From contig DJFA01000074.1 in assembly GCA_002431975.1 (NCBI GenBank), positions 14,566 to 49,862 on the forward strand: a DNA stretch of 35,297 bases, given 5' to 3'. Shown here one piece after another: positions 21,360 to 29,660 of the stretch (position 1 is its first letter; every line of letters starts with the position of its first letter). This DNA comes from Ruminococcus sp. UBA5884 (GTDB lineage: Bacteria > Bacillota > Clostridia > Oscillospirales > Ruminococcaceae). The position numbers and the translations under genes were made by a program. The notes beneath the pieces are model-generated. The model was given only the letters and a program-made list of their open reading frames with translations. It was not told the DNA's origin and did no database searches.

Positions 21360-22496
21360 TTGATTAATGCAGATATTACAAAAATAAAAACTCCATGCTA
21401 TATACTTGATGAACAAAAACTCATCAGCAATCTTGAAATTCTCCATGGAGTTGAAGAACGCACAGGCTGTAAAATATTACTCGCACAGAAAGCATTTTCA
21501 ATGTTTTCTGTATATCCGCTTATCAGCAAATATGTTAGCGGTACGGCTTGCAGCGGTCTTTATGAGGCAAAACTTGGGCTTGAATGTATGGGTAAAGAAA
21601 ATCATGTATTTTCAGCCGCCTATCGTGATGATGAAATTGATGAAATTATTGACTGCTGCAGTCATATAATTTTCAATTCATTCAGCCAGCTTGACAAATT
21701 CAGGGATAAAGTTCTCTCAAAAGGCAAAAAAATAGGTCTGCGTATCAATCCTGAATATTCAACGCAGTTGGGACATGAAATATATGACCCATGTTCACCA
21801 AAATCAAGACTCGGAATTACATTGAAAAATTTCAGACCTGACGATTTAAAGGGAGTTACCGGACTTCATTTCCATACATTATGCGAACAGAATTCAGATG
21901 ATTTGGAAACAACTTTACAGGCTGTTGAGGACAGATTCGGCAAATATCTTTATGATATGGAGTGGATTAATTTCGGCGGAGGCCATCATATAACACGTTC
22001 TGATTATGATATTCCACGTCTTGAAAAGTGTATCAGACGTATGCAGGAAAAATATAATCTTGAAGTATTTATAGAACCCGGTGAAGCATTTGCTCTCAAT
22101 GCAGGATATCTTATAACAAAAGTTCTTGATATTACTGAAAATGATATGCCTATTGCAATCCTTGATACTTCTGCCGCCTGTCATATGCCTGATGTTCTTG
22201 AAATGCCATACAGACCACCTCTTTTCAATTCAGGTATGCCTGATGAAAAAACATATACATACAGACTCGGTTCACAAACCTGTCTTGCAGGAGATGTCAT
22301 AGGCGAATACTCATTTGACAAGCCTCTTGATATCGGGGATATTCTTGTTTTTGAAGATATGGCTATATACTCAATGGTAAAAAACAATACATTCAATGGA
22401 ATGCCTCTGCCATCAATTGCAATAATGCATGACAAGGATAATATCGAAATTATAAAACAATTCGGATATAATGACTTTAAGGAGAGATTGTCATAA
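21360..22496 (+). CDS. nspC: Carboxynorspermidine/carboxyspermidine decarboxylase
   Basis: A 378-residue PLP enzyme of the alanine-racemase-fold decarboxylase family. Features are TPCYILDEQKL near the N-terminus and the PLP lysine in LLAQKAFSMF (Lys 44). Also present are GLHFHTLCEQN, the glycine loop NFGGGHHITR, EPGEAF, and the C-terminal DTSAACHMPDVLEMPYRPP with the conserved Cys. It decarboxylates carboxyspermidine or carboxynorspermidine to the free polyamine. I prefer the TTG start at 21360, because AGAGGTG lies 6 bp upstream; a GTG at 21351 overlaps that ribosome site. Partner of the dehydrogenase at 19305, from which it is separated by the unknown gene. Confidence 0.9.
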   Translation: MINADITKIKTPCYILDEQKLISNLEILHGVEERTGCKILLAQKAFSMFSVYPLISKYVSGTACSGLYEAKLGLECMGKENHVFSAAYRDDEIDEIIDCCSHIIFNSFSQLDKFRDKVLSKGKKIGLRINPEYSTQLGHEIYDPCSPKSRLGITLKNFRPDDLKGVTGLHFHTLCEQNSDDLETTLQAVEDRFGKYLYDMEWINFGGGHHITRSDYDIPRLEKCIRRMQEKYNLEVFIEPGEAFALNAGYLITKVLDITENDMPIAILDTSAACHMPDVLEMPYRPPLFNSGMPDEKTYTYRLGSQTCLAGDVIGEYSFDKPLDIGDILVFEDMAIYSMVKNNTFNGMPLPSIAIMHDKDNIEIIKQFGYNDFKERLS

Positions 22497-22498
22497 AA

Positions 22499-23401
22499 AT
22501 GCAGTATGATATAACAGATTGCAGATTATGCCCCAGAAAATGCGGTACTGACAGAACTATAAAAAAAGGCTTCTGCGGTGCTGATGACAAAATAAAAGCC
22601 GCCAAAGCATATCTTCACCATTGGGAAGAACCATGCATAAGCGGTGTAAATGGTTCAGGAACAGTATTTTTTTCAAATTGTCCTTTAAAATGCTGTTTCT
22701 GTCAGAATCATGATATCAGCAGTGAAGGAGTCGGAAAAGATATTTCTGTACAGCGTTTAGGAGAGATATTCCTTGAATTGCAGAATAAAAATGCACATAA
22801 TATAAATCTTGTAAATCCTACTCATTATGTGCCATGGATTATAAAAGCTCTTGATAATGTAAAGCCATATCTGAAAATTCCGGTTGTATACAATTCAGGA
22901 GGATATGAAACCATTGAAACGCTTGAAATGCTTGAGGAATATATTGATATATTTCTGCCCGATTTGAAGTATTTTTCATCAGAACGTTCAATGAGATATT
23001 CAAAGGCTGCGGATTATTTTGAATATGCGTCACAGGCAATAGTTAAAATGGCTGAAATGACCGGAAAACCTGTCATTGATGAAAATGGTATCATGAAAAA
23101 AGGTCTTATAATAAGACATCTTGTAATGCCGACAGGCAGGCATGATTCAATGGCTCTTTTAAGCTGGATAAATGAAAATATCCCGAAAGACAGCTTTTTA
23201 ATAAGCCTTATGAGCCAGTATACTCCGATTGAAAACTGTATCAGCTATCCCGAAATAAACCGCAGAACTGCAACTATGGAATATAATTCAGTTTTAAAGC
23301 TTGCACAGGATTATGATTTCAACGGTTTTATGCAGGAACGTTCATCAGCTGTTTCAGCGTTTACCCCTTCATTTGATTATGAAGGAATCAGTAATCCATA
23401 A
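22499..23401 (+). CDS. Radical SAM protein, PflX/pyruvate formate-lyase-activase-like
   Basis: A 300-residue radical SAM enzyme. The cluster motif CxxxCxxC is CPLKCCFC (Cys 61, 65, 68), followed by QNHDIS. A second set of cysteines at the N-terminus (Cys 8, 11, 15, 26) is typical of PflX-type proteins. VVYNSGGYETIETLEML and FLPDLKYF are conserved barrel segments. The name reflects resemblance to activating enzymes; the true target is unknown and no pyruvate formate-lyase is in the window. It follows nspC by 2 bp with AAGGAGAG as ribosome site. Its last 14 bp overlap the 3' end of the convergent ASCH-domain gene. Confidence 0.82.
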   Translation: MQYDITDCRLCPRKCGTDRTIKKGFCGADDKIKAAKAYLHHWEEPCISGVNGSGTVFFSNCPLKCCFCQNHDISSEGVGKDISVQRLGEIFLELQNKNAHNINLVNPTHYVPWIIKALDNVKPYLKIPVVYNSGGYETIETLEMLEEYIDIFLPDLKYFSSERSMRYSKAADYFEYASQAIVKMAEMTGKPVIDENGIMKKGLIIRHLVMPTGRHDSMALLSWINENIPKDSFLISLMSQYTPIENCISYPEINRRTATMEYNSVLKLAQDYDFNGFMQERSSAVSAFTPSFDYEGISNP

Positions 23402-24287
23402 GTTCTGTTCTGAATACTATTATGCCGTATTTTATTTCTTCGCTGTCAGAATAAAGACGATATATTCTTTTAAGCATTGTTTCAGGATTATCAGTCAGTT
23501 CTCCGCCGAACATACGCATATTCTGTTCACTCATATACGCCTGACGGAATGTATCAAATCTTGTACGGCTTACCACCTGAACAGTAACAGTCTGTTCAAT
23601 ATCTGAAAGATTGTAGTATGTTATCGTATCGCCTATTTTTATATTTTTTTTCTTGTCATCATTTATTCGTATATCAAGGACTTTAGTACCTGCGGCTGTT
23701 TTTTCAAAAGCGTCCTCAAACATAGCCATGGTATGATTTACGCACATAAGGGCATCGCCCATGCTTTTCTCCATACGTTTCCAGAGTTTTTCAAATGATT
23801 TTATATTCCTGCGGTATGCATTGTTTATATACATTTCCTTGTCGATATAGAGATAATATTCAACCAGTCCTGAATTTTCGGTAAGCATTGCAGGAAGATG
23901 GATTATATGATTTGTTTCAGCATAAAGATACTGCCGTTTAGGGTTATATGTAAGTTTTTTCATATTTCCGACTGAAGCCAGAATAATATCAAGGACTGTG
24001 TTCTGTCTTTCATCAAGGCCTGGCAGAACATCAGTATATTTAAGCGTTGTTATATGCTCTGCAATCACATCTTTTTCAAACCAGCTGTCATACTGGTCAT
24101 CATATCTTGATTCCAGAAACTGCACATAATCGTCCAAAGGAATTTCATTTCTGAGTACTTCGACAGAAAACCTGAGAGTTCTCAAATCAGTAAGAAACTG
24201 AACATACGGAAATGTACGCAGAGAACCCTGTAAGCTTCTTATGCCTATGATTGCATCATACATAAGCCTCGAAACAGTTACTATCAT
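23388..24287 (-). CDS. Uncharacterised protein with C-terminal ASCH-like domain
   Basis: A 299-residue protein. The last 100 or so residues fit the ASCH (PUA-like) pattern: KVLDIRINDDKKKNIKIGDTITYYNL, a strand VTVQVVSRTRFDTFRQ, then ETMLKRIYRLYSDSEEIKYGIIVFRTEL. ASCH domains bind RNA or modified nucleotides. The first 190 residues are not recognised. They are helical, with LPGLDERQNTVLDIILASVG and KRQYLYAETNHIIHLPAML, and show no signal peptide. It lies 24 bp after the metallophosphoesterase gene and probably shares its transcript. Its 3' end overlaps the convergent radical SAM gene by 14 bp, with no terminator between. Function unknown. Confidence 0.7.
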   Translation of the reverse strand: MIVTVSRLMYDAIIGIRSLQGSLRTFPYVQFLTDLRTLRFSVEVLRNEIPLDDYVQFLESRYDDQYDSWFEKDVIAEHITTLKYTDVLPGLDERQNTVLDIILASVGNMKKLTYNPKRQYLYAETNHIIHLPAMLTENSGLVEYYLYIDKEMYINNAYRRNIKSFEKLWKRMEKSMGDALMCVNHTMAMFEDAFEKTAAGTKVLDIRINDDKKKNIKIGDTITYYNLSDIEQTVTVQVVSRTRFDTFRQAYMSEQNMRMFGGELTDNPETMLKRIYRLYSDSEEIKYGIIVFRTELMDY

Positions 24288-24311
24288 AATATTAAAATCC
24301 GCCTTTTTATT

Positions 24312-25007
24312 TTAAAGAAAACAGTCATTCTCAACATCATATATTTTATTATACATAAGATAAAATTTTTCATTAAGGATAATATCCTGATGAAAATGTC
24401 CGAAAAACCATTTTTCAAAGCTTACGTGTTCCATAACACGCTGAAAAAATCCTGTAAGTTCCTCCTCGAAGTGGTCATTAAGATTATTTTCACTTACAAC
24501 TGAAGATGGTGCAGTATGAGTGATTATATAATCGACTTTATTATTGCATTTCTGGAGATTATCCAATGCAGTGCTGTATTCATATTTTGAAGGCATTTCC
24601 TGCGGCCACCAGCTTTCATGTATAATTCTGAAAGCCTTGTCAACTGAATTTCCGCCGCCCATTGTAAACAGGCGTTTTCCGTCTATATCGAAAATCTGAC
24701 CACGCATAAGGTGTATTATATTATCACGCACATAATGTACTTTTCCGCCGTGCCACGGAGCTACAGGCATATCATAGAGTGCATCGAAATTTTCATGATT
24801 TCCGTCAACAAAAAGTGTTGTAAAATTTCTTCCGTTAAGCCATTCAAGATATTCTTCACGAATCTTGCTGTTGTCCCATACGCCTCCGAAGTCGCCGCAT
24901 ATTATAAGGTAATCGCTGCGTCTGAGTGAATCCTGCACCGGAAAATTTTCAGAAGTAAGTTTCTGAATATCGATAGGAATGTGAGTATCTCCTGTAATAT
25001 ATAACAT
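24312..25007 (-). CDS. Calcineurin-like metallophosphoesterase
   Basis: A 231-residue phosphoesterase with the complete five-block metal site: GDTH (6-9), CGDFGG, DGNHENFD, ITHTAP and GHFHQD. These predict two bound metal ions and hydrolysis of a phosphoester. Substrate is not evident; the family includes phosphodiesterases and protein or nucleotide phosphatases. The ATG at 25007 follows GGAGGAAG. A longer frame to 25034 lacks a ribosome site. A consensus promoter lies directly upstream. The ASCH-domain gene follows 24 bp downstream. Confidence 0.87.
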   Translation of the reverse strand: MLYITGDTHIPIDIQKLTSENFPVQDSLRRSDYLIICGDFGGVWDNSKIREEYLEWLNGRNFTTLFVDGNHENFDALYDMPVAPWHGGKVHYVRDNIIHLMRGQIFDIDGKRLFTMGGGNSVDKAFRIIHESWWPQEMPSKYEYSTALDNLQKCNNKVDYIITHTAPSSVVSENNLNDHFEEELTGFFQRVMEHVSFEKWFFGHFHQDIILNEKFYLMYNKIYDVENDCFL

Positions 25008-25039
25008 AAACTTCCTCCGTTCCCTCTTTAACATTATAT

Positions 25040-25068
25040 ATTATATCATAAAATACGCTGATTGTAAA
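25040..25068 (-). promoter_or_regulatory. Sigma-A-type promoter of the metallophosphoesterase gene
   Basis: Minus strand: TTTACA (complement of 25063-25068), 17-bp spacer, TATAAT (complement of 25040-25045). Confidence 0.75.
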
Positions 25069-25107
25069 TACAGACGGCATAAAAATATAATTCCGGCAGC
25101 AAATTTT

Positions 25108-25141
25108 AAAGGAGATTCCTAAAAAAGAAATCTCCTTTTTT
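25108..25141. terminator. Terminator hairpin after the thyX-U32 operon
   Basis: AAAGGAGATT (25108-25117) pairs perfectly with AATCTCCTTT (25129-25138), with an 11-nt loop. The longer T run is on the plus strand; on the minus strand the stem is followed by TTTAAAATTT. It sits 3 bp past the U32 peptidase stop codon and is the only candidate terminator of that operon. Confidence 0.65.
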
Positions 25142-25143
25142 TA

Positions 25144-26370
25144 TTATTTATTATCCTTTATACGCATAATTGCGTTGGGAGGAAACTGCATTTCACATGG
25201 AATTGAAAACTTCATCATTGCATGATTGGCACTTTCAACGTTTTCATCATTTTCATTGAAAATCTGTTCAGCCTTTATGGTTACAGGCTTTACGGCAGGA
25301 GAAAATATTTCAATTTCATCTCCGGCAAAGAAACGGTTTCTCTGAGTTCCGTATATTCTTCCGTTTCTGCATTCGTCAATGACTCCCACAACTGTATATT
25401 CACGGATATATCCGCCTGTTTCATAATACTGGCAGTCTTTCGGGTGACCGAAGAAAAAGCCTGTACAGTATTTTCTGTGGCTTACCTTGAAAACCTCATC
25501 ATGTATCCATGGTTCAAGACTGAAATCATCTGGATTTTTATAATACTGGTCAACAGCCATTCTGTATGCATTTGTAATTACTGAAACATAGTAGGCTGAT
25601 TTGGCTCTGCCCTCGATTTTAAGGCTTGTAACTCCGGCTTCTGCAAGTTTATCAATATGGTCTATCATACAGAGGTCTTTGGCATTGAGTATATAAGTTC
25701 CTTTTTCATCTTCAAATACCGGATAGAATTCATCAGGACGCTTTTCCTCCATAAGATGATATCCCCAGCGGCATGGCTGGGCACATTCGCCATGGTTTGC
25801 ATCACGGTTTACAAGATAGCTTGAAAGCAGACATCTTCCTGAAAATGATACACACATAGCTCCATGAACGAAAACTTCAATTTCCATATCTGACGGAGTT
25901 TTTGCACGGATTTCAGCAATCTCATCAAGTGAAAGCTCTCTTGCAAGCACAACTCTTTTACAGCCCATATTATAGAGTTCATTTGCTGTTACATAGTTTA
26001 CTATTCCGGTCTGAGTGGACATATGGATTTCCATATCAGGAGCATATTTCTTTACAAGTGAAAGTATTCCGAGGTCGGCAACGATAAGAGCATCGACATT
26101 TGCAGCACAGGCTTCTTTTATAAACTGTTCAAGCTGCGGAATTTCATTGTTTCTCGGGAGAACATTGCAGGTAAGATATACTTTCACGCCTTTTTCATGG
26201 CATATATCAACTGCCTGTTTCAGACCTTCAAAATCAAAATTTGACGGTGCGGAACGCATACCGAAATTTTTTCTTCCGAGATAGACTGCATCTGCTCCGT
26301 AATCAAGAGCAGATATAAGTCTTTCATAGTCACCTGCCGGAGCAAGCACTTCAAGCTGTGGATTTTTCAT
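25144..26370 (-). CDS. U32 family peptidase-like protein (TrhP/RlhA type)
   Basis: A 408-residue protein of peptidase family U32, whose bacterial members are now known to act in hydroxylation of tRNA wobble uridine (TrhP) or of 23S rRNA (RlhA), usually using an Fe-S cluster and prephenate. The signature EVFVHGAMCVSFSGRCLLSS is at 165-184. Cysteines 173, 180, 196 and 200 (GECAQPC) are the probable cluster ligands. The N-terminal LEVLAPAGDYERLISALDYGADAVYLG is the TIM-barrel start. The C-terminal beta domain (about 325-405) is present. By length and context it resembles YrrO of Bacillus, which lies near yrrL (mltG) there too. Last gene of the operon, 9 bp after mltG. Confidence 0.87.
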   Translation of the reverse strand: MKNPQLEVLAPAGDYERLISALDYGADAVYLGRKNFGMRSAPSNFDFEGLKQAVDICHEKGVKVYLTCNVLPRNNEIPQLEQFIKEACAANVDALIVADLGILSLVKKYAPDMEIHMSTQTGIVNYVTANELYNMGCKRVVLARELSLDEIAEIRAKTPSDMEIEVFVHGAMCVSFSGRCLLSSYLVNRDANHGECAQPCRWGYHLMEEKRPDEFYPVFEDEKGTYILNAKDLCMIDHIDKLAEAGVTSLKIEGRAKSAYYVSVITNAYRMAVDQYYKNPDDFSLEPWIHDEVFKVSHRKYCTGFFFGHPKDCQYYETGGYIREYTVVGVIDECRNGRIYGTQRNRFFAGDEIEIFSPAVKPVTIKAEQIFNENDENVESANHAMMKFSIPCEMQFPPNAIMRIKDNK

Positions 26371-26379
26371 AATAATAAT

Positions 26380-27663
26380 TTACTCCTCATTTGCGGCATT
26401 TGCTTCAGCTTCAGCATACTGCTGCTGAACCATTTCTTCATTTGCGAGATGTTCTTCATATGTTTCAGCAAAATATGTTACCTTTGTATCAATATTTGCA
26501 TAGAAATAATAATAATTGCTTGTTTCAGGATAGAGGGCAGCCTCAATTGCATCGCTTCCCGGATTACAGATAGCTCCCGGCGGCAGTCCGGCACTTTCAT
26601 ACGTATTGTATGCAGTATTCATATTATCATTTTTTACTTTTGTATTAGGAGTAATAACTTCCTCAACATATTTTTTAGTCGGGTCTGACTGGAGTTTAGG
26701 GAATTTATCAGGGTCATTAAGACGGTTATGGAAAACTGATGAAATAAGCTTCATATCCTCAGTGCGTCCGGCTTCTGCCTGAATCATTGAAGCAAGTGTT
26801 ATTACTTCATTGATATTCATATTAAGCTCCTGCATACGTGTATAGTATTCAGGGAGAAATTTCTTGTCAAAGTTTGTAAATATTTTCTGACATACGACTT
26901 CCGGGTCTTCATCAAGATAGAAATCATATGTATCAGGGAAAAGATAGCCTTCCATTGCACAGAACTGGAGGTCAGATGTTGAAGGCAGATATTTTGCAAA
27001 TGTATAGTCGCTCATATCGCAGCCTGTATTGAAGAAATATATAAATGATTTTGCTTCACAGACTCCTGCTTCCTCAAGTATTTTTGCCGCATCATATACA
27101 GTTGTGCCTTCCGGAAATGTTACTGTATCATATTTGCGTTCTTCAATTTTAGTGCAAAGCTCCTTTATCATAGCTGAATAGTCCATGCTTGGCTGGAGCT
27201 GATGCTCTCCGGCAGTAAATTTTTCATCTGCTTTCTGGAGTCTTGTAAAGAATTTGAAAAGCTCCGGAACTTTTATGATATTGTTATCATAGAGAAGCTC
27301 TACGATATCATCAGTTGAAGCTCCCTCATCTATCTGGAGAATATATGTTTTTGTTGATTTGTCGATACCCATAACCTCTTTTCCGAGATATATGGCTGTT
27401 ACAGCAAGAACTATTGAAACGCCTATAATTATTGAAAGCATTATAAGACTTGCTGAAACTTTAAGGCGCATACGAAGCTTATGTCTTTTCTTTTTTTTCT
27501 TTTTTCGGGGCAGCGGTTCAGGATAATCGTCATCATCAAAATCTGATTCTTCATATTCCGGTTCATCGTATACATCAATATCCTCATCGGACTGTGAAGG
27601 AGAGAGATTTTCATTATCCTCAATAATGTTTTCATTATTTTCCTTGATATTTCTGCTCATCAT
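26380..27663 (-). CDS. mltG: Endolytic murein transglycosylase MltG
   Basis: A 427-residue membrane-anchored lytic transglycosylase that cuts nascent glycan strands and helps set their length. An acidic cytoplasmic N-terminus (1-52) and a basic patch KKKKKKRHKLRMR (54-66) precede one membrane helix (about 69-93). A LysM-like subdomain (about 105-180) and the catalytic domain follow. The catalytic glutamate is Glu 297 in LASMIQAEAG, aligned with Glu 218 of E. coli MltG as I recall its sequence. LQSDPT and YNTYESAGLPPGAICNPG are conserved. The start overlaps the preceding stop by one base (TAATG), with GGAGG as ribosome site. The long acidic tail is unusual but seen in Clostridia. Confidence 0.92.
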   Translation of the reverse strand: MMSRNIKENNENIIEDNENLSPSQSDEDIDVYDEPEYEESDFDDDDYPEPLPRKKKKKKRHKLRMRLKVSASLIMLSIIIGVSIVLAVTAIYLGKEVMGIDKSTKTYILQIDEGASTDDIVELLYDNNIIKVPELFKFFTRLQKADEKFTAGEHQLQPSMDYSAMIKELCTKIEERKYDTVTFPEGTTVYDAAKILEEAGVCEAKSFIYFFNTGCDMSDYTFAKYLPSTSDLQFCAMEGYLFPDTYDFYLDEDPEVVCQKIFTNFDKKFLPEYYTRMQELNMNINEVITLASMIQAEAGRTEDMKLISSVFHNRLNDPDKFPKLQSDPTKKYVEEVITPNTKVKNDNMNTAYNTYESAGLPPGAICNPGSDAIEAALYPETSNYYYFYANIDTKVTYFAETYEEHLANEEMVQQQYAEAEANAANEE

Positions 27664-28235
27664 TAACCTCCGGTTTCGGTAATAATATTTTTAATTCTGA
27701 TATCATGCTGCTGTGACGGAATTTTCTCAACAATGCATGATGAATAGCATATTCCGACTGTTTCAGGACTGAATCTGCTTAAAAATCTGTCATAGTAGCC
27801 TCCGCCGTAACCCAGACGCATACCATCACTGTCAAAGGCAAGAGCCGGCACTATACAAAGGCAGCTGTCTGTTTCATCAGAGCTGAATTTTCTGTGAAGT
27901 TTTTCAGACGGTTCATCGATACCGAATGCACTGCGTTCAAGATTGTCAAGAGAATCTATTTCAAAAAATGTCATCTCTCCGTTTCTGCCGCATTTTGGAA
28001 CAGCAACTGTTTTCCCGCATTCAAGGGCATAGTTTATAAACCTTCTTGTATCGACTTCAATATCCGTTGAAACATAACAGATTATTTTATCATGGTTTCT
28101 GAAATGTTCAGATGAAACAAGTTTCAGAAAAATCTCATTGTCACATGATTCCTTAAATGATATATCCATGGATTTTCTGATATTCTTCATCTGGTTTCTG
28201 AGTAATTTCTTACTTTCTGTAAAGGATTGAAGCAC
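27663..28235 (-). CDS. 5-formyltetrahydrofolate cyclo-ligase
   Basis: About 190 residues. This ATP-dependent enzyme turns 5-formyl-THF into 5,10-methenyl-THF. Diagnostic segments are SKKLLRNQMKNIRKSMD near the N-terminus, VAVPKCG, and the C-terminal VPALAFDSDGMRLGYGGGYYDRFL. The start is uncertain. The open frame extends to a TTG at 28295 without a ribosome site. I prefer the GTG at 28235, about 13 bp after AAGGAAAG, which gives the normal family length and overlaps the end of the DJ-1 gene by 26 bp. It belongs with thyX in the operon: ThyX consumes methylene-THF, so both act in folate one-carbon metabolism. Confidence 0.85.
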   Translation of the reverse strand: MLQSFTESKKLLRNQMKNIRKSMDISFKESCDNEIFLKLVSSEHFRNHDKIICYVSTDIEVDTRRFINYALECGKTVAVPKCGRNGEMTFFEIDSLDNLERSAFGIDEPSEKLHRKFSSDETDSCLCIVPALAFDSDGMRLGYGGGYYDRFLSRFSPETVGICYSSCIVEKIPSQQHDIRIKNIITETGG

Positions 28236-28755
28236 TGAGCATATCACTTCTTTCCTTGGATTTAAGAACCTCAACGAGTTTAAGACCAAATTCAACGGCA
28301 GTTCCCATACCTTTTGAAGTTATGAATTTTCCTGATACGCATACATCTTCATCAGATATTTCAGCACCTTTAAGCTGTTCCTCAAAACCTGTATAGCATA
28401 CGGCACGCTGATTTTCAAGCAGTCCCCTGTGACCGAGAATTGACGGTGCGGCACATATTGCAGCAATATATTTGTCATTTGCAGCACAGTAATCTATTGC
28501 TTTCTGTACAACCTCTGATTTTTCAAGGTTAATAGTTCCGGGCATACCTCCGGGAAGCACTATCATTTCTATTTCATCTGAAAAAACAAGCTGGCTGTCT
28601 GCACAGTCTGTAAGGAATGTAATACCATGAGAACCTCTTATGATATTATCCCCTATTCCGACAGTAACAACTTCAAGACCGCATCTTCTCATGCAGTCAA
28701 TCGGTGCAATTGCTTCTGTTTCTTCAAATCCTTCTGCAAGAAAAACGTAAATCAT
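28210..28755 (-). CDS. DJ-1/PfpI family protein
   Basis: A 181-residue protein of the DJ-1/ThiJ/PfpI superfamily, closest to the YajL/DJ-1 branch. It has GFEETEAIAPID (Glu 11/14 region), VLPGGMPGTINL (67-77) and the nucleophile elbow AAICAAPSILG with Cys 101. The family includes glyoxalase III-like and stress-protective proteins; the exact activity cannot be read from sequence. ATG after AAAGGAG. It lies 17 bp after the DUF2156 gene and overlaps the cyclo-ligase start. Confidence 0.88.
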   Translation of the reverse strand: MIYVFLAEGFEETEAIAPIDCMRRCGLEVVTVGIGDNIIRGSHGITFLTDCADSQLVFSDEIEMIVLPGGMPGTINLEKSEVVQKAIDYCAANDKYIAAICAAPSILGHRGLLENQRAVCYTGFEEQLKGAEISDEDVCVSGKFITSKGMGTAVEFGLKLVEVLKSKERSDMLSASILYRK

Positions 28756-28772
28756 TTTAAATTATCTCCTTT

Positions 28773-29660
28773 TTATATAAATTCAACTGTATTCTTTTCA
28801 ATCATGAAAACAGGGTTATAGGAACGCTTGGCTTTTCTGAGGCCTTCAATTCCCATATCCTCCTCACGGTTTATATATCTGAAATCTGCCGCTGAAGCCG
28901 CTGTGAAACGGTTGTTTATCAGCGGATAAATTCCCGGATATGATGTATCAGCCTTTTCAATATGCGTACAGAATGTATCAGAATTAAGCTTTTCTCCTAT
29001 CGACAGGGCAATTATTCTGCCATCAGATTTTATCATTCCCCCGCAAAGCCCCAGTTCATTGAAATATCTGAAATAGGTATCAAGTGCATACTGTTCTGCA
29101 ACACTTGAATAATTATTGCTGTTTTGTTTTGAATTATAGTTTTTTGTACAGAAAATTATGCATTCATCAAAATCCTTTTCAGTAACCGCCATATACTGCC
29201 AGTTATACTCATCAGTTTTTTTAAGATGATTTCTTTTCTGATGAAATTTTCTGCCTTTTAAATTTATGAGTTCATCAGTAAGATATACATAATCATATGA
29301 ATCCTCAGTAATAAATGTTCTGATTTTAAAACCGAGTTCATTTTCTATAAATGCAGCCTTTTCAGGGGAAACATTCCATAATTCAAGAGTATGACCGGAA
29401 TTTTCAGAATATTTCTTCATTTCAGTAAGAACCTCTTTAAAATCACCGTCACCTGCGGGAAATGTAAAGGAATAACCTTCCCCGCCATTATCAGAACGGC
29501 ATATATAGAAATCCTTGAAGCGGCATATTTTTGAATTGCTCAGTCTTTTCCACGCCATATTGTTGGCAAATGAATACTCACAGCCTCTGAAATCTGATTT
29601 TTTAAGGATACTGTTTATCCATTCCTTATCGGAAATATCTATATCACGGAATTCGAGCAT
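28773..29660 (-). CDS. DUF2156 family protein (GNAT-like, lysyltransferase C-terminal-domain type)
   Basis: A 295-residue soluble protein matching the DUF2156 family, which is related to the catalytic domain of phosphatidylglycerol lysyltransferase and to GNAT acyltransferases. Family segments are YSFANNMAWKRLSN, ELWNVSPEKAAFIE, LKGRKFHQKRNHLKKTDEY (Lys/Arg-rich nucleotide or tRNA contact), HIEKADTSYPGIYPLINNRF and INREEDMGIEGLRKAKRSYNP. The membrane domain of MprF is absent, so aminoacyl-lipid synthesis is unlikely without a partner. Overlaps the tmk stop region by 22 bp, with GAGGTG before the ATG. Acyl acceptor unknown. Confidence 0.82.
   Translation of the reverse strand: MLEFRDIDISDKEWINSILKKSDFRGCEYSFANNMAWKRLSNSKICRFKDFYICRSDNGGEGYSFTFPAGDGDFKEVLTEMKKYSENSGHTLELWNVSPEKAAFIENELGFKIRTFITEDSYDYVYLTDELINLKGRKFHQKRNHLKKTDEYNWQYMAVTEKDFDECIIFCTKNYNSKQNSNNYSSVAEQYALDTYFRYFNELGLCGGMIKSDGRIIALSIGEKLNSDTFCTHIEKADTSYPGIYPLINNRFTAASAADFRYINREEDMGIEGLRKAKRSYNPVFMIEKNTVEFI

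Noticed and set aside
26380..27663. MltG as a catalytically dead variant because of Gln in place of the first Glu in the ASIIEKE motif
   Set aside because: The catalytic glutamate corresponds to the second Glu of that motif in E. coli MltG, which is kept here as Glu 297.
28236..28295. Long form of the formyl-THF cyclo-ligase starting at TTG 28295
   Set aside because: It would run 86 bp into the DJ-1 gene with no ribosome site, and the added residues have no counterpart in the family.
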